In this document: positions 5,242 through 6,177 of the stretch, in pieces | Layout: each line of letters starts with the position of its first letter | Numbering within the stretch: the first letter of the stretch is position 1 | From: Clostridium sp. | Lineage (GTDB): Bacteria; Bacillota_A; Clostridia; Lachnospirales; Lachnospiraceae | Assembly (NCBI GenBank): GCA_023666975.1 | Contig: JAMPAW010000189.1 | Location: forward strand, 1 to 6,177 | Direction of reading: 5' to 3' | DNA: 6,177 nucleotides | The notes under the pieces: model-generated | What the model was told of the DNA's origin: nothing | Seen by the model: the letters and a program-made list of their open reading frames with translations, nothing else | Database searches by the model: none | Position numbers and translations under genes: made by a program

Positions 5242-5979
5242 ATGGGAAAAGAATTGCAGGTGATGAAAATGAACATAGCCATATGTGATGACGAGGAAGC
5301 CATCCGTGAACAGATAAAGGAACTGGTCATAAAAGAAAAACCGGGCGTATGCGTGGAACTGTATGAGACAGGGGACGGGCTGCTTGCCGCCGGGAAGCAG
5401 TTTGACATGGTGTTCCTCGACATACAGATGGAGGGGACAGACGGTATCGGGACGGCGAGGAAGCTCCGGGAGAGGGACGAGGATACCATACTGATCTTCA
5501 TAACGGGCATCCGGGAGTATGTCTTTGAGGCGTTTGACGTGGCAGCGTTCCACTATCTGCTAAAGCCGGTTGAGGAAGATAAATTCCGGGAGGTGTTCCG
5601 GCGGGCGGAAAGGGAGCTGGATAAGAGGAAGAAACAGCAGCGGGAGACGGTATTCATCAAGACGAGGAGCCGGAGCTTCACGCTTGATGCGGACAGCATC
5701 CTTTATGTCGAGAGCAGGGGCAAGAAGGTGGAAGTCCATGCCAAAGGGGAGACCATAGAGGCATATGTTTTCATGAACGAAATGGAAGGGCAGCTTGGGG
5801 AAAGTTTCTACCGCTACCACAGGGGGTATCTGGTGAACATGGCGTATGTGGCGGAGTACGACAGTGAGGGCATCACCCTGAACAACGGGGAGTATGTCTA
5901 TCTGGCGAAGGAAAAATACGGGGAGTTTGTAAAAGCCTATATGTGGTATCTGAGGAATGGGGTGGATGCGGATGATTGA
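5242..5979 (+). CDS. LytTR-family response regulator
   Basis: This is a 245-aa two-domain transcription regulator. The receiver domain (residues 10-125) has the acidic pair D16/D17 in ICDDEE, phospho-acceptor D60 in MVFLDIQM, T88 in IFITG and K108 in YLLKPV, so all key residues are present. The LytTR DNA-binding domain (about 136-235) includes the signature FYRYHRGYLVNMAYV (189-203). LytTR regulators such as AgrA, VirR and LytR typically bind paired direct repeats and control virulence, bacteriocin or cell-envelope genes. ATG5242 is chosen because AGGAG at 5229-5233 lies 8 nt upstream; ATG5263 or ATG5269 would give a start closer to most receivers (MNIAICDD). The stop overlaps the next gene, indicating an operon with the probable kinase. 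It is complete and GC-rich. Confidence 0.93.
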   Translation: MGKELQVMKMNIAICDDEEAIREQIKELVIKEKPGVCVELYETGDGLLAAGKQFDMVFLDIQMEGTDGIGTARKLRERDEDTILIFITGIREYVFEAFDVAAFHYLLKPVEEDKFREVFRRAERELDKRKKQQRETVFIKTRSRSFTLDADSILYVESRGKKVEVHAKGETIEAYVFMNEMEGQLGESFYRYHRGYLVNMAYVAEYDSEGITLNNGEYVYLAKEKYGEFVKAYMWYLRNGVDADD

Positions 5980-6177
5980 ATATATCATGGGGATGCTCAG
6001 CATCCCGCTGTATCTGTTTGAGGGGTACTGCATACAGTTCTTTTTTGGCAGGTTTGCGGAGCCAAAGCTGTGCAGGTTAAGGAATGCGCAGTGGGCGGCA
6101 GGGATTGTGTGGATCGTGATAAGGATTGCAAACGCGGGCCTGTTCCGTGGAACGGACGGCATGACATTGGTTGCGGG
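5966..6177 (+). CDS. N-terminus of a membrane protein, probable sensor histidine kinase (partial)
   Basis: The frame overlaps the end of the response regulator and continues past the window edge, giving about 70 residues. These contain two hydrophobic segments (about 8-28, MGMLSIPLYLFEGYCIQFFF, and about 43-60, WAAGIVWIVIRIANAGLF), as in the multi-pass sensor region of AgrC/VirS-like kinases that partner LytTR regulators. No catalytic domain is in view, so the kinase call rests on position and membrane pattern. GAGGA at 5952-5956 is 9 nt before ATG5966; ATG5972 is also possible after GGGGTGG. Confidence 0.75.
   Translation, partial: MRMIEYIMGMLSIPLYLFEGYCIQFFFGRFAEPKLCRLRNAQWAAGIVWIVIRIANAGLFRGTDGMTLVA

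Noticed and set aside
5560..6162. Reverse-strand 200-codon frame opposite the response regulator and kinase start
   Set aside because: It is antisense to a regulator with all catalytic residues in place, has no motif of its own and is explained by the GC-rich codon pattern of the forward genes.
1..6177. CRISPR array, tRNA or rRNA genes
   Set aside because: No repeat-spacer pattern, cloverleaf-like sequence or rRNA signature was seen on either strand; the only tandem repeats are the 21-bp copies without spacers.

Overview
The window looks like chromosomal or integrative-element DNA from a low-to-mid GC Clostridia, probably Lachnospiraceae. I infer this from the strong AGGAGG-type ribosome binding sites, the sigma-A type promoters, the LytTR-regulator/multi-membrane-kinase pair and the FAD reductase family. 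No taxonomic marker gene is present, so the family name is an inference. Base composition is mosaic. The block from about 150 to 3240 is very AT-rich (for example 14 G+C in the 60 bases from 1261), while the genes from 3728 onward are GC-rich (for example 38 G+C in the 60 bases from 4561). The AT-rich block therefore reads as a horizontally acquired cassette.

Layout. Positions 1-150 hold a 42-codon ORF whose first ten residues match the start of low-molecular-weight tyrosine phosphatases and then diverge, probably a gene remnant. Positions 300-3205 form the AT-rich cassette. It has a promoter with a 15-bp palindrome over the -35 region, a 211-aa protein with a probable C-terminal winged helix, a 562-aa protein with a probable papain-like/C39-like cysteine peptidase domain (Q199, C206, H306, D355/D356), and a 67-aa basic protein with its own near-consensus promoter, closed by a strong intrinsic terminator. 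I do not recognise this gene set as any named system, and it is the best candidate here for something undescribed. An 8-bp direct repeat (GGTACTAC) lies near both edges of the block.

Positions 3205-3727 contain no gene. They carry three tandem 21-bp iteron-like repeats plus a fourth copy 110 bp further on, a 13-bp palindrome, an intrinsic terminator and a promoter for the next gene. This resembles a protein-binding region of a plasmid or an integrative element. Positions 3728-4899 encode an FAD-dependent oxidoreductase of the geranylgeranyl-reductase type, translationally coupled by an ATGA overlap to a possible 49-aa ORF, and end in a large hairpin terminator.

Positions 4945-6177 carry a two-component system: a candidate promoter, a long leader with a possible 17-codon peptide and two mutually exclusive hairpins, a complete LytTR-family response regulator, and the first 70 codons of an overlapping membrane protein that is probably its histidine kinase, cut off by the window edge. 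Within each block the genes look co-transcribed. Nothing in the sequence shows that the three blocks work together.
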